Shown: one piece after another, positions 56,043 to 64,000 of the stretch | Numbering within the stretch: the first letter of the stretch is position 1 | How the letters are laid out: every line of letters starts with the position of its first letter | Assembly: GCA_963818645.1 (NCBI GenBank) | Contig: CAWFTF010000016.1 | Coordinates: forward strand, 62,001 to 126,000 | Length of the DNA: 64,000 bases | Source of the DNA: Gp6-AA40 sp963818645 | GTDB taxonomy: Bacteria > Acidobacteriota > Vicinamibacteria > Vicinamibacterales > UBA2999 | Direction: 5' to 3' | Program-made: the position numbers and the translations under genes | Notes under the pieces: generated by a model | The model's input: the letters and a program-made list of their open reading frames with translations, nothing else | Databases searched by the model: none | Told to the model about the DNA's origin: nothing

Positions 56043-56132
56043 GGTTGGTGGTTGGTGGTCCGTGGTAGTGGTTCGTGATGGGCGCGGAGAAACCCCGCGC
56101 CCACACCAACCATCCGCCACCGACCGCTAACC
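56043..56132. repeat. Inverted heptad array, GGTTGGT/ACCAACC type, with central GC hairpin
   Basis: The left arm (56043-56076) is GGTTGGT twice, GGTCCGT, a 6-base GGTAGT and GGTTCGT. The right arm (56105-56132) is ACCAACC, ATCCGCC, ACCGACC, GCTAACC. Between them GGGCGCGG (56080-56087) and CCGCGCCC (56095-56102) form a perfect 8-base stem. The right arm overlaps the pilC stop codon, and the left arm ends nine bases from the pilS start. Confidence 0.9.
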
Positions 56133-57338
56133 AGTCAGCTTGCTGATCAGGTCGAAGATCGGCATGTACATCGCGATCACGATACCGCCAACCACGACAC
56201 CGAGGAAGAAGATCATGATGGGCTCGAGCAGGGTGAGCAACCCGGCCACCGCGGTATCAACCTCTTCCTCGTAGAACTCGGCGATCTTGCCGAGCATCGT
56301 GTCGAGAGCGCCCGTTGCCTCACCGACGCTGATCATCTGCACCACCATCGACGGGAAGACGTTGGTCTCCTTCAATGGAGCCGCGATCGTTTCACCGCGC
56401 TCGATGCTCTTCCGCGTGGTCATAATCGCTTCTTCGATGATCGCATTGCCGGCCGTGCGCGCCGTGATGTCGAGGGCCTCGAGAATCGAGACGCCAGAGG
56501 CCAGCAGGGTCGACAGCGTTCGACAGAATCGCGCCACCGCGATCTTGCGCATCAGCTGACCGAGCACCGGCAGCTTGAGCGTGATCGCATCGATGACCCT
56601 GCGTCCGTTCGTCGAGTTGTAGTACGCGCGAAACGCGAACACCGCCGCACCGATGCCGACCAGAACGAACGGCATGAAGCGGACGAGCCCGTTGCTGGCC
56701 GCAATGACGATCCGCGTGGGCAGCGGGAGCTCGGCGCCAAGGCCGGCGAACAGATTGGCAAAGGTCGGGATGACCTTCCACAGAATGACGCCCACCACGA
56801 CGACCGCGATCACGATGACCGCGATCGGGTAAATCATGGCCGACTTGACCTGACCTCTCAACTTGACGGCCTTTTCGATGTAGGTCGCCAGGCGCTTGAG
56901 AATCGTGTCGAGAATACCGCCGGCCTCGCCCGCCGCAATCATGTTCGTGAACAGCGGGTCGAACGCCTTCGGATGCTTCTTCATCGCATCCGCCAGCGAG
57001 GCGCCGCTTTCGACGTCGGTCCGAGTCGCGAGAATGACCGATGCGAAGTTCTTGTCTTCTTCCTGCGTTCCGAGGATCTCGAGACACTGAACGAGCGGGA
57101 GGCCGGCGTCGATCATGACCGAGAACTGGCGTGTGAAGACCGCCAGGTTCTTCGCGCTGACGCTTTTGCCCGATGGCTTGGCGGCCTTGGGCGCCGCTTC
57201 CTTCAGCGGGCTGATCTGCGTGACGAGGATCTGCTCGCGGCGCAGGGCGGCAACCGCCCCGTCCATCGTTTCGGCGATGCGCTCGCCAGTGACCGTGCGC
57301 CCCTGCCGTGTCCGTCCGCTATATGCAAATGTGGCCAT
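56127..57338 (-). CDS. pilC: Type IV pilus inner-membrane platform protein PilC
   Basis: This is a 403-residue protein with two repeated GspF domains. An N-terminal soluble part (FAYSGRTRQGRTVTGERIAE) is followed by helix bundle VFTRQFSVMIDAGLPLVQCL. Membrane segments are IYPIAVIVIAVVVVGVILW, LVRFMPFVLVGIGAAVFAF and LLEPIMIFFLGVVVGGIVIA. The repeat ARFCRTLSTLLASGVSILEAL marks the second domain. PilC couples the PilB and PilT motors to pilin addition and removal. It follows pilT after 69 bases and precedes pilS. Confidence 0.93.
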   Translation of the reverse strand: MATFAYSGRTRQGRTVTGERIAETMDGAVAALRREQILVTQISPLKEAAPKAAKPSGKSVSAKNLAVFTRQFSVMIDAGLPLVQCLEILGTQEEDKNFASVILATRTDVESGASLADAMKKHPKAFDPLFTNMIAAGEAGGILDTILKRLATYIEKAVKLRGQVKSAMIYPIAVIVIAVVVVGVILWKVIPTFANLFAGLGAELPLPTRIVIAASNGLVRFMPFVLVGIGAAVFAFRAYYNSTNGRRVIDAITLKLPVLGQLMRKIAVARFCRTLSTLLASGVSILEALDITARTAGNAIIEEAIMTTRKSIERGETIAAPLKETNVFPSMVVQMISVGEATGALDTMLGKIAEFYEEEVDTAVAGLLTLLEPIMIFFLGVVVGGIVIAMYMPIFDLISKLTG

Positions 57339-57366
57339 TACCTGCTACTCCACCACTTCCGCAGAA

Positions 57367-57415
57367 GGGTCTGAAGACCCGCCTCTACTGCCGGCTGCTA
57401 CCTACGACTACCGCC
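57367..57415. repeat. Hairpin and weak heptad-like array between pilT and pilC
   Basis: GGGTCT-GA-AGACCC (57367-57380) is a perfect 6-base stem. Beside it (57388-57415) are CTGCCGG, CTGCTAC, CTACGAC and TACCGCC, 7-base units that match each other only loosely and overlap the last codons of pilT. A possible degenerate left partner lies at 57340-57365. This is the weakest member of the repeat family. Confidence 0.5.
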
Positions 57416-58529
57416 CGGCGGGTCTTCCGGTTGTTCCCGTACGGAGTCCTGCGCCAGCAACAACACCGACGCCTCGATTGATCAAGTCCTGCAGCTCGTC
57501 GCGATTCGACGACGCCATCAGCGCCGTTTCGAGCGTGATCAGTCGCTTCTGATACAGCGTCGCGAGCGACTGATTCATCGTCTGCATGCCCATCTTTTCC
57601 TGACCGGTCTGCATCGCGGAGTAGATCTGATGGACCTTGTCCTCGCGAACCAGGTTCCGGATGCCCGCCGTCGGCACCATGATCTCGAGCGCCACGACGC
57701 GGCCGCCGCCGATCTTCGGAAGCAGTGCCTGACAGACGATGCCTTCGATGACGAGCGACAACTGCGTGCGGATCTGACTCTGCTGGTGCGCAGGAAAGAT
57801 ATCGATGATGCGGTTGATCGTCTGTGACGTCGAGTTCGTGTGCAGCGTGGCGAGCGTCAAGTGCCCCGTTTCCGCGATGCGCAGCGCAGACTCGACCGTC
57901 TCGAGGTCGCGCATTTCGCCGATGAGGACGATGTCGGGGTCTTCACGCAGTGCGGCGCGCAGCGCGTTGCTGAAGCTCTCGGTATCGCTGTGCACCTCGC
58001 GCTGATTGACCAGACAGCCCTGGTGCTGGTGCACGAATTCGATCGGGTCCTCGATCGTGAGGATGTGATCGCGGCGCTCCTTGTTGATCTTGTCGAGCAT
58101 CGCCGCGAGCGTCGTCGACTTGCCGGATCCAGTCGGCCCGGTGACGAGCACGAGTCCACGCGGCCGCTCTGCGAGCGTGGCGAGAACCGGCGGCAGGCTC
58201 AGTTCCTGGAAGCTTCGGATCTGCTCGGGGATCAGTCGATAGACTGCGCCGACCGCGCCGCGCTGGTTGAACATGTTCACGCGGAAGCGCGCAAGACCCT
58301 TGATACCAAACGAGAAGTCGAGCTCGAAGGTCTCTTCGAACCGCTTCTTCTGCGCATCGGTGAGCACGCTGTAGGAGAGCTGCTTCGTATCGGACGGCGT
58401 CAGTGCCGCACCATCCAGGCGTGTCAGGTGGCCATGAACTCGGATCTGGGGAGGCGTGTTCGTGGTGATGTGGAGGTCCGATCCCTCCATCTGCACCAGC
58501 GTCTGCAGCAATTCCGGCAGTGTTTGCAT
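57408..58529 (-). CDS. pilT: Type IV pilus retraction ATPase PilT
   Basis: This is a 373-residue secretion ATPase. The N-terminal PAS-like domain (LPELLQTLVQMEGSDLHIT) is followed by the RecA-like core: Walker A LVTGPTGSGKSTTLAAML, Asp box ILTIEDPIEFVH, Walker B-like DIVLIGEMRDLET and His box LATLHTNSTSQTI. The AIRNLVRE-like motif (GIRNLVREDKVHQIYS) is typical of PilT and differs from PilB. It powers pilus retraction. The start overlaps the pilB stop by one base. The extra C-terminal tail of about 20 residues (GLRTGTTGRPAGR) is partly encoded in repeat-like DNA. Confidence 0.94.
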   Translation of the reverse strand: MQTLPELLQTLVQMEGSDLHITTNTPPQIRVHGHLTRLDGAALTPSDTKQLSYSVLTDAQKKRFEETFELDFSFGIKGLARFRVNMFNQRGAVGAVYRLIPEQIRSFQELSLPPVLATLAERPRGLVLVTGPTGSGKSTTLAAMLDKINKERRDHILTIEDPIEFVHQHQGCLVNQREVHSDTESFSNALRAALREDPDIVLIGEMRDLETVESALRIAETGHLTLATLHTNSTSQTINRIIDIFPAHQQSQIRTQLSLVIEGIVCQALLPKIGGGRVVALEIMVPTAGIRNLVREDKVHQIYSAMQTGQEKMGMQTMNQSLATLYQKRLITLETALMASSNRDELQDLINRGVGVVAGAGLRTGTTGRPAGR

Positions 58530-60298
58530 TACTTCACCGTCTCCCGGACGATCTCTTCGATCGTCGTTACGCCGTCCTTCACTTTTCTGAGCCCGCTGGC
58601 ACGCAGCGTGAGCATGCCCTCTTCGACCGCCTTCCGCCGGAGTTCGAGCGCGGAAGCGCCGACGAGCACGAGCTCACGGATTTCCTCGGTGATCTCCATG
58701 ACTTCGTAGAGACCGACACGGCCCTTGTAGCCGGTGTTGTTGCACTTGTCGCAACCCTTGCCGCGATTGGGAACCACCTTCTTTGCATCTTCGGCAGAGA
58801 AGCCGGCCTGCATCAGCGCGGGGGGTGGAGTCGGGTCTGGTTCCGTGCAGTTCTTGCAGATTCTGCGCACGAGACGCTGCGCGCAAACGAGGTTGAGCGA
58901 GCTCGCCACGAGGAACGGCTCGATCCCCATGTTCATGAGTCGGTTGATCGTGCTCGGCGCGTCGTTGGTGTGCAGCGTCGAGAGCACGAGGTGTCCGGTC
59001 AGGGCGGCTTTGACCGCGATCTCCGCCGTTTCAAAGTCGCGGATTTCGCCGACAAGGATGATGTTCGGGTCCTGGCGGAGGAAGCTGCGGAGCGCAGCCG
59101 CGAAGTTGAGACCGATGTTCTCGCGCACCTGCACCTGGTTGACGCCCATCAGGTTGAACTCGACCGGGTCCTCGGCCGTCATGATGTTCGTCTCGACCGT
59201 GTTGATGCGCGCGATCGAGGAGTAGAGCGTATTCGTCTTACCAGACCCGGTGGGCCCGGTCACGAGCACCATGCCCCACGGCTTCGAGATGGCGTGCTCG
59301 AATCTCTGAAGCGACTCGGACTCGAATCCGAGCTTGGTCATGTCGAGCATCAGCTTCGTCTTGTCCAGCAGACGCATGACGATCTTTTCGCCGAAGAGAG
59401 TCGGCAGGCAGGAGACGCGGAAGTCGATGTCGCGCATCTCGCCGCCGTCCTGGAAGCGGATCTTGATGCGGCCGTCCTGAGGGAGTCGCTTCTCCGCGAT
59501 GTCCAGCTTGGACATGATCTTGATGCGCGAGGTGATCGCATCGCGGAACTTCATCGGCGGCTGCATGATGTTGTAGAGAATGCCGTCGACGCGGTACCGC
59601 ACGCGCAGTTCCTTCTCGTACGGTTCGATGTGGATGTCGCTCGCGCCCTTCTGGATCGCCGACATCAGGATCACGTTCACGAGCTTGATGACCGGCGCTT
59701 CCTCGCCCTGCTTGGCGAGGGCTTCCGCGCTGATCTCTTCGAACTCCTCCAGGACCTCGACATCGCCGGCGTCGGACAGCACCGGCATGTCATCGAGCGC
59801 CTTGCTCGCGACCTCGAGCGCGCTCGGCCCCGAAGGCGCCGCGTATCCTCCGCCATTCCCGTTTGTGGTCCCGGCCTTCCCGTAGTACTTCGTGATCGCG
59901 TCGACGACCGCCGTTTCCGACGCAACGACCGGCTCGACGTTGTAGCCCGTCATGAACTTGATGTCGTCCATGGCGAACACGTTCGTCGGGTCCGTCATCG
60001 CGATGGTCAGCGTCGCGCCAGACCTCGAGAGCGGGATGATTTGGTATTTCTGCGCGGTTTCGGAGGGAACGAGTTTGACGACGGTCGCATCCACGTCGAA
60101 CTGCCCAAGGGCGATCGACGGTACGCCGTACTGCTTGCTCAGGAGAGCGGTGATCTCGTCGTCTTTGACGAACCCGAGCTTGATCAGATTGAAGCCGAGC
60201 TTCCCCCCGTTCTGGCGCTGATAGTTCAGTGCCTCCTGGAGTTGCTCAGGCGTTATGCGCTTCTCTTTGAGAAGCAGCTCTCCGATTCGAACCGCCAT
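58529..60298 (-). CDS. pilB: Type IV pilus extension ATPase PilB
   Basis: This is a 589-residue ATPase. An N-terminal MshEN/GspE-N domain (about 1-140, LLLKEKRITPEQLQEAL) precedes the catalytic core. The core has Walker A LVTGPTGSGKTNTLY, Asp box TAEDPVEFNLMGVNQVQV, Walker B IILVGEIRDFETAE and His box LSTLHTNDAPSTI. A tetracysteine zinc site follows (RICKNC and CDKCNNTGYKGRVG). It drives pilin polymerisation with PilC. As the first gene of the minus-strand cluster, it begins 32 bases after the outer-membrane barrel gene's end. Confidence 0.95.
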   Translation of the reverse strand: MAVRIGELLLKEKRITPEQLQEALNYQRQNGGKLGFNLIKLGFVKDDEITALLSKQYGVPSIALGQFDVDATVVKLVPSETAQKYQIIPLSRSGATLTIAMTDPTNVFAMDDIKFMTGYNVEPVVASETAVVDAITKYYGKAGTTNGNGGGYAAPSGPSALEVASKALDDMPVLSDAGDVEVLEEFEEISAEALAKQGEEAPVIKLVNVILMSAIQKGASDIHIEPYEKELRVRYRVDGILYNIMQPPMKFRDAITSRIKIMSKLDIAEKRLPQDGRIKIRFQDGGEMRDIDFRVSCLPTLFGEKIVMRLLDKTKLMLDMTKLGFESESLQRFEHAISKPWGMVLVTGPTGSGKTNTLYSSIARINTVETNIMTAEDPVEFNLMGVNQVQVRENIGLNFAAALRSFLRQDPNIILVGEIRDFETAEIAVKAALTGHLVLSTLHTNDAPSTINRLMNMGIEPFLVASSLNLVCAQRLVRRICKNCTEPDPTPPPALMQAGFSAEDAKKVVPNRGKGCDKCNNTGYKGRVGLYEVMEITEEIRELVLVGASALELRRKAVEEGMLTLRASGLRKVKDGVTTIEEIVRETVK

Positions 60299-60330
60299 GA
60301 AAAAGAAACCGGCCTATCTCACGTGAATCG

Positions 60331-61284
60331 TCAGAACGTGACCCGGGCACCAATGCCCCAGCCGCTTTCGTCGTCGGCTCCCCCGAACACCCCGTGCCCA
60401 TCCACGAAAATCCCGGAACGAACCGCCACGCTTGCTCCGACCGTGTAGGCCTGCTCCTCTAACCCGACCGTGTTGAATCTGGCCCCGGCCCGCATGCCCA
60501 CACGCCGTCCCAGAGCCCACCCTTCAGTCCCAATCGCGATGACCCGCCGCTCCCCGTAGGGGGTGTCGTACGCAGCGACATCGGCATCGAAGGCCACGAG
60601 CACATTGCGGCTGCTAACCCTCGACGCGTCGAATGCGACGCCCACCCGCGCCTGACGCGGCAGACTCACAGCGCCAAGTTCGGCGGCCAGGACGTTTCGC
60701 ACCACTCCACCCACTCGAATAGGCCCCTTCAAGAACAGGCCACCAAGATCCATGTCGAACCCGTTGTGCGCATCGGTGAGACCACTCGACTCACTCGCCC
60801 GCACATATTTCAGCGTCGTCCCGACATGGAGATCCGAGACCAGCGTATGTACGAGGGTGGCTCCTAACTGGCTGGCGGAGAGCGACCAATCGGGCACTGC
60901 GGCTCGTCTATCTTCTCGGCCCCCCGCATCGGCCGCGATAGTGCGAAACTGGCCTGTTTCTGCAATTCGCAAGTGGTAGTAGCTGAAGCCGATCGGGGGC
61001 GTGGCCACAGCGACCCAGGCAGCTTCGTCGTGCCTTTCGGGCGGTTGGTCGTTCTCAATATCGGTTGTTGCCCAGCCGAGCGTCACGTCGAAGAAAGGCC
61101 CGGCCGCATGACCCGCCGGATTCCACCACGTGGCTGTGCTGTCGTCAGCCACCGCCACGAAGGCTCCGCCCATGCCAAGTGCTCTGTTGCCAACACTTTC
61201 CACAATCTGCGCGGAGGCCGGAGCGTGGTGGAAGGCCACCATCAGGATGGCGAGGGAAACAATCGGACCCGGGGATCTCGTCAC
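60331..61284 (-). CDS. Outer-membrane beta-barrel protein (PorV/TraF-like)
   Basis: This is a 317-residue protein with a signal peptide (LAILMVAFHHAPASAQ). The mature start (ALGMGGAFVAVADDSTATWW, then NPAG) is the conserved opening of the UPF0164/PorV and FadL-related barrels. Alternating beta strands continue to a C-terminal strand that ends in F (GWGIGARVTF), the usual outer-membrane assembly signal. It is placed just upstream of pilB on the same strand but may be an independent gene. The ligand or cargo is unknown. A role in pilus passage is only a guess. Confidence 0.7.
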   Translation of the reverse strand: MTRSPGPIVSLAILMVAFHHAPASAQIVESVGNRALGMGGAFVAVADDSTATWWNPAGHAAGPFFDVTLGWATTDIENDQPPERHDEAAWVAVATPPIGFSYYHLRIAETGQFRTIAADAGGREDRRAAVPDWSLSASQLGATLVHTLVSDLHVGTTLKYVRASESSGLTDAHNGFDMDLGGLFLKGPIRVGGVVRNVLAAELGAVSLPRQARVGVAFDASRVSSRNVLVAFDADVAAYDTPYGERRVIAIGTEGWALGRRVGMRAGARFNTVGLEEQAYTVGASVAVRSGIFVDGHGVFGGADDESGWGIGARVTF

Positions 61285-61485
61285 TGTGGACCTCGAAGGG
61301 AAACTTGGACAGCCGCCCAGTGTATCGACCGGGAGATTTGCGCGTTACGGCAGAGCGGGCGATCATGAGACAAAATAGAGGGAACCGAAGCCAAGAACTT
61401 TCGTATCAGGAGTTTGTGTTGACCCCGCAGTGCTAGGCCACCCGGTCTGGCGGCCGAATCCGACATCCATTTGAGGGGCATCTCC

Positions 61486-62229
61486 GTGACCGACGTTGCA
61501 TCGGTTCCTGACAGCGTACAGAACAAGCCGCTTCCCGGCCTCGCCACCCGAATAATCGGGGTGCTCTTCTCCCCGCGGGAGACCTTCGCTGCAATTGTGG
61601 CGAAGCCTCGCTGGTTGGGGGTCATGGTCGTCACGCTGATCATGACGTCGGCGGCGTATTACGTGATTCTGGGATCGCAGGACATGCAGGACGCGATCGT
61701 CGACCAGCAGGTCCGTGCAATTGAGTCGCGAGGTAACGCAGTCTCCGACGAGCAGCTCGCCAACATGGAGCGCTTCATCGGCTACCTCCCTGTTGGCTAC
61801 GCAGTCGGCGTCTTCGTGCTTGGTCCGCTGTTCGGTGCCGCCGTCGCGGGAATCATCACCGGGATCTTCACGACGCTGATGGGGGGTAACGGCACGTTCA
61901 AGCAGGTATTCGCTGTGATGAATCATGCCGGCATCATCCCCGCGTTCTCTGCTCTGTTCGTCGCGGGCATGCTGGCTGTTGGCGCCAAACCTGTCGGAGT
62001 GCGTCCGCCGGGCGCCAATCTTGGCGTCTTCCTGCCGATGTTGGAGGAGACGTCCTTTCTGGCGGTGATGCTCCGCTCGATCGATATGTTCCTGCTGTGG
62101 TGGATGATCGTTCTCGCTATAGGACTCGGCGTGCTCTACAAGCGTCGAACGGGACCCATTGCAACGACGTTCATCGGGCTCTACGTCGTCATCGCGTTGC
62201 TGATCGCGGTTTTCACGTCCGGTTCCTAG
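61486..62229 (+). CDS. Yip1-family integral membrane protein
   Basis: This is a 247-residue protein. A soluble start (about 1-30) with IGVLFSPRETFAAIVAKPRW is the Yip1-domain entry motif. Five hydrophobic segments follow (MVVTLIMTSAAYYVIL, VGYAVGVFVLGPLFGAAVAG, IPAFSALFVAGMLAVG, WWMIVLAIGLGVLY, GLYVVIALLIAVF). GTG 61486 was chosen because GAGGGG lies upstream at good spacing. A TTG at 61471 is the alternative. It ends ten bases before the MacA-type gene, so it may belong to the exporter operon. The function is unknown. Confidence 0.7.
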   Translation: MTDVASVPDSVQNKPLPGLATRIIGVLFSPRETFAAIVAKPRWLGVMVVTLIMTSAAYYVILGSQDMQDAIVDQQVRAIESRGNAVSDEQLANMERFIGYLPVGYAVGVFVLGPLFGAAVAGIITGIFTTLMGGNGTFKQVFAVMNHAGIIPAFSALFVAGMLAVGAKPVGVRPPGANLGVFLPMLEETSFLAVMLRSIDMFLLWWMIVLAIGLGVLYKRRTGPIATTFIGLYVVIALLIAVFTSGS

Positions 62230-62239
62230 GGGAGCGGTA

Positions 62240-63592
62240 ATGACAGGAAAGAAGGTTCTGATCGTTCTCGGGGTCGTCCTGGTTGGTGCCGCGGTTGTCG
62301 CCGCCAATCTGTATTACCGTCGCGACACCGGCCTCAATGTTCAGGCCGAAGCACTGCGTGCGCGCGACCTGGAAGCGATCGTCTCGGCCTCCGGCAAGGT
62401 GCAGCCGAAGCGTCAGGTCAACGTCTCGGCCCAGACTCCGGGGCGCGTCACTCGGATCGCAGTCGAAGAGGGTCAGCGCGTGAAGGCCGGGCAATTCCTG
62501 CTCGAGATCGATCCGAAACAACTCGAGGGACAGCTGCAACGCGGAGAGGCCAGTGTTGCCGCCGCCCAATCGTCCCTGCTCGGGGCGCGCACGTCCGTCG
62601 AGCAAGGCCGCGCAAACCTGGAGCTCGCGCGCCAGAATCTGAAGCGTCAGGAGGACCTCTGGAAGGAAGGACTGACGACGAAGGAGAACCTCGAGAAAGC
62701 GCAGAATGAGGTCACCGTTCGCGAGGCGGATCTCCGGGCCCGGACGCAGGACATCGAAACAAACGAGCAGCGCATCAAGCAGGAACAGGCGGGCCTGTCG
62801 ACGACGCGCTACAACCTGAATCAGATCATCATCACGGCACCCATGGACGGTCTGGTGACCCGCCGCAGCATCGAAGAGGGAGAGACCGCCGTCGTCGGAA
62901 CGATGAACAACGCGGGATCTGTCCTGCTGACGATCGCCGACATGTCGGTGATCGAAGCAGAAGTCGAAGTGGACGAGACAGAGATCCCGAGCGTCGCGCT
63001 CAATCAGGAAGCCAAGGTGACGATCGACGCCGTTCCCGATCGAACGTTCAAGGGACGTGTGACGGAGATCGGCAACAGCCCGATCCAGACCAGCACGACG
63101 CAGAACACGGGACAACGACAGGCCACCACGTTCAAGGTGGTCATCACGCTCGAGGAACCGGTGCCCGACATCCGTCCCGGATTCACGTGCACCGCGGAAA
63201 TTACGACGGCGAAGCGGAAGGACGTCGTGGCAGTGCCGATTCAGGCGCTGACCGTGCGCGAGATGCTCTACAACGACAAGGGCGAGATGGTTCGCGAGAC
63301 GCCGAACCGCCGTCGACGTGGAACGAATCTCGAGACGCCGTTGAGCGCGTCCAACGAGCCACCACCCGGGCACACGCGGAAGGAGACGGAGGGTGTCTTT
63401 GCGATCCGCGACGGAAAGGCCATCTACCTGCCGGTGAAGGTCGGCGTCGCGGGCGAGCAGTACTTCGAGGTGCTGGACGGACTCAAGGCTGGAGATCAGG
63501 TCATCACGGGGCCGTTCTCGTCGGTTCGTGAACTCTCTGACGGACAGACCGTGAGGATTCAGCAGAGCACGCGCAGAACGAACGACCGGTGA
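62240..63592 (+). CDS. MacA-like efflux periplasmic adaptor (HlyD family)
   Basis: This is a 450-residue protein with an N-terminal signal anchor (VLIVLGVVLVGAAVVAANLY). The barrel-sandwich hybrid has SGKVQPKRQVNVSAQTPGRV and the downstream TAPMDGLVTRRSIEEGE. A long coiled-coil hairpin (about 85-200, Gln/Glu/Arg-rich) lies between them. A beta-barrel domain (SVIEAEVEVDETEI) and a C-terminal membrane-proximal domain follow. Adaptors of this type connect inner-membrane ABC or RND pumps to outer-membrane channels. The stop overlaps the MacB-type start (GTGA), supporting an ABC partner. The substrate is unknown. Confidence 0.87.
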   Translation: MTGKKVLIVLGVVLVGAAVVAANLYYRRDTGLNVQAEALRARDLEAIVSASGKVQPKRQVNVSAQTPGRVTRIAVEEGQRVKAGQFLLEIDPKQLEGQLQRGEASVAAAQSSLLGARTSVEQGRANLELARQNLKRQEDLWKEGLTTKENLEKAQNEVTVREADLRARTQDIETNEQRIKQEQAGLSTTRYNLNQIIITAPMDGLVTRRSIEEGETAVVGTMNNAGSVLLTIADMSVIEAEVEVDETEIPSVALNQEAKVTIDAVPDRTFKGRVTEIGNSPIQTSTTQNTGQRQATTFKVVITLEEPVPDIRPGFTCTAEITTAKRKDVVAVPIQALTVREMLYNDKGEMVRETPNRRRRGTNLETPLSASNEPPPGHTRKETEGVFAIRDGKAIYLPVKVGVAGEQYFEVLDGLKAGDQVITGPFSSVRELSDGQTVRIQQSTRRTNDR

Positions 63593-64000
63593 ACCAGGTC
63601 ATCGATTCCATCGCCATCGCGCTTCAGGCCATCTGGGCCAACAAGCTGCGATCGTTCATGACGGTGCTCGGCAACATCGTGGCGGTCACGTCCATCGTGA
63701 CCGTCGTCACGCTGATCCAGGGCATGAACGGGATGGTGGCTGATGCCATCGTCAGCGATATCGGTGCGGATTCGTTCACGGTTCAACGCCGTCCGCCGAT
63801 CTTCAACGAGGACGACGAGGAGCGGGCGCGCAACAACCCGCTCATCACGATCGACGAAGCCGAAGCGATTCGACGGTTCAGCCCGCTCATCGCTTCGGTT
63901 GCCGCACAGGCCAGCCAGAATGCGAGCGTCTCGTATCGAACCGAGGAAGTCGACAACGCCCAGATTCAAGGTGTCACGAGCTCGTACAGCGACTTTTCGA
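63589..64000 (+). CDS. MacB-type ABC transporter permease (5' part only)
   Basis: The first 137 codons are in the window, beginning GTG 63589, which overlaps the adaptor stop. The amino end (ALQAIWANKLRSFMTVLGNI) and first membrane helix (VTSIVTVVTLIQGMNGMV) match the MacB_PCD/FtsX permeases that have one helix before a large periplasmic domain. The periplasmic part begins (SDIGADSFTVQRRPP) and is cut by the right edge. The ATPase is not fused at the amino end, so a separate ATPase gene would be expected downstream. The product probably exports peptides, lipids or small molecules with the adjacent adaptor. Confidence 0.82.
   Translation, partial: MNQVIDSIAIALQAIWANKLRSFMTVLGNIVAVTSIVTVVTLIQGMNGMVADAIVSDIGADSFTVQRRPPIFNEDDEERARNNPLITIDEAEAIRRFSPLIASVAAQASQNASVSYRTEEVDNAQIQGVTSSYSDFS

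Noticed and set aside
56035..56109. Longer start for pilS at 56109
   Set aside because: The extra residues are only the heptad array and hairpin read as protein. The signal for the first membrane helix begins at MNLRSR.
58520..60448. Plus-strand open frame of 642 residues opposite pilB
   Set aside because: pilB on the minus strand has full catalytic motifs. The plus-strand frame has only Arg/Asp/Val-rich shadow sequence.

Overview
The window is a 64 kb, GC-rich bacterial chromosome segment. It probably comes from an Acidobacteriota genome, most likely the Vicinamibacteria (subdivision 6) lineage. The evidence is a VWFA-related protein of the acidobacterial type, a DUF4097 lipoprotein, an archaeal-type ProS, a VKOR/DsbA protein, and a type IV pilus locus laid out as in Myxococcus. 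No tRNA, rRNA, CRISPR array, phage or insertion sequence was recognised, and no gene-free stretch exceeds 300 bases.

Layout. 1-13 kb: end of a glucan phosphorylase, a zinc-ribbon protein, GltS, the VWFA protein, an M24 peptidase, an HtrA protease, a CYTH/MurU-like/AmgK-like operon that may recycle cell-wall sugars, a TIM-barrel protein and AsnS. 13-24 kb: RimO, then the translation block rimP-nusA-infB-ylxP-rbfA-nrnA-truB-rpsO-pnp. 24-39 kb: a cupredoxin fold, an M48 protease, a DUF4097 lipoprotein, SMC, an S41 protease, TatA/TatC, a HEAT-repeat protein, a lipoprotein, ProS, NadB and AroB. 39-60 kb: a large type IV pilus locus, nearly all on the minus strand. Read in transcription order it is pilB-pilT-pilC-pilS-pilR, three pilins, VKOR/DsbA, ABC ATPase, ABC permease, a TPR-like protein, pilD, a histidine kinase, pilV-pilW-pilX, a coiled-coil protein and an NtrC-type regulator. 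60-64 kb: an outer-membrane barrel, a Yip1-like protein and a MacA/MacB-type exporter.

The most unusual feature is a set of about eleven short elements built from degenerate tandem 7-base units. Most have two arms in inverted orientation around a small hairpin. The unit sequence differs almost completely from element to element (GGGATTC, TTGGGAG, CATACTG, CTTCCCA, GGCTCTC, TTGATTG, GGTTGGT, GGGGACC), but the 7-base period and the inverted layout recur. Most are intergenic and several touch the downstream start codon. Two lie inside coding sequences (rimO and the MurU-like gene) and disrupt their frames.

Each of the three pilin genes has its own sigma-54 (-24/-12) promoter and its own terminator. 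This fits control by the adjacent PilS/PilR pair. Two of the pilin genes are a near-identical tandem duplication.

Caution: about fifteen frame breaks occur, several in genes that should be essential (infB, rimP, pnp, smc). Those outside the 7-base arrays are most easily read as single-base sequencing or assembly errors. Such genes are given below as one feature over their full span, with the break noted.
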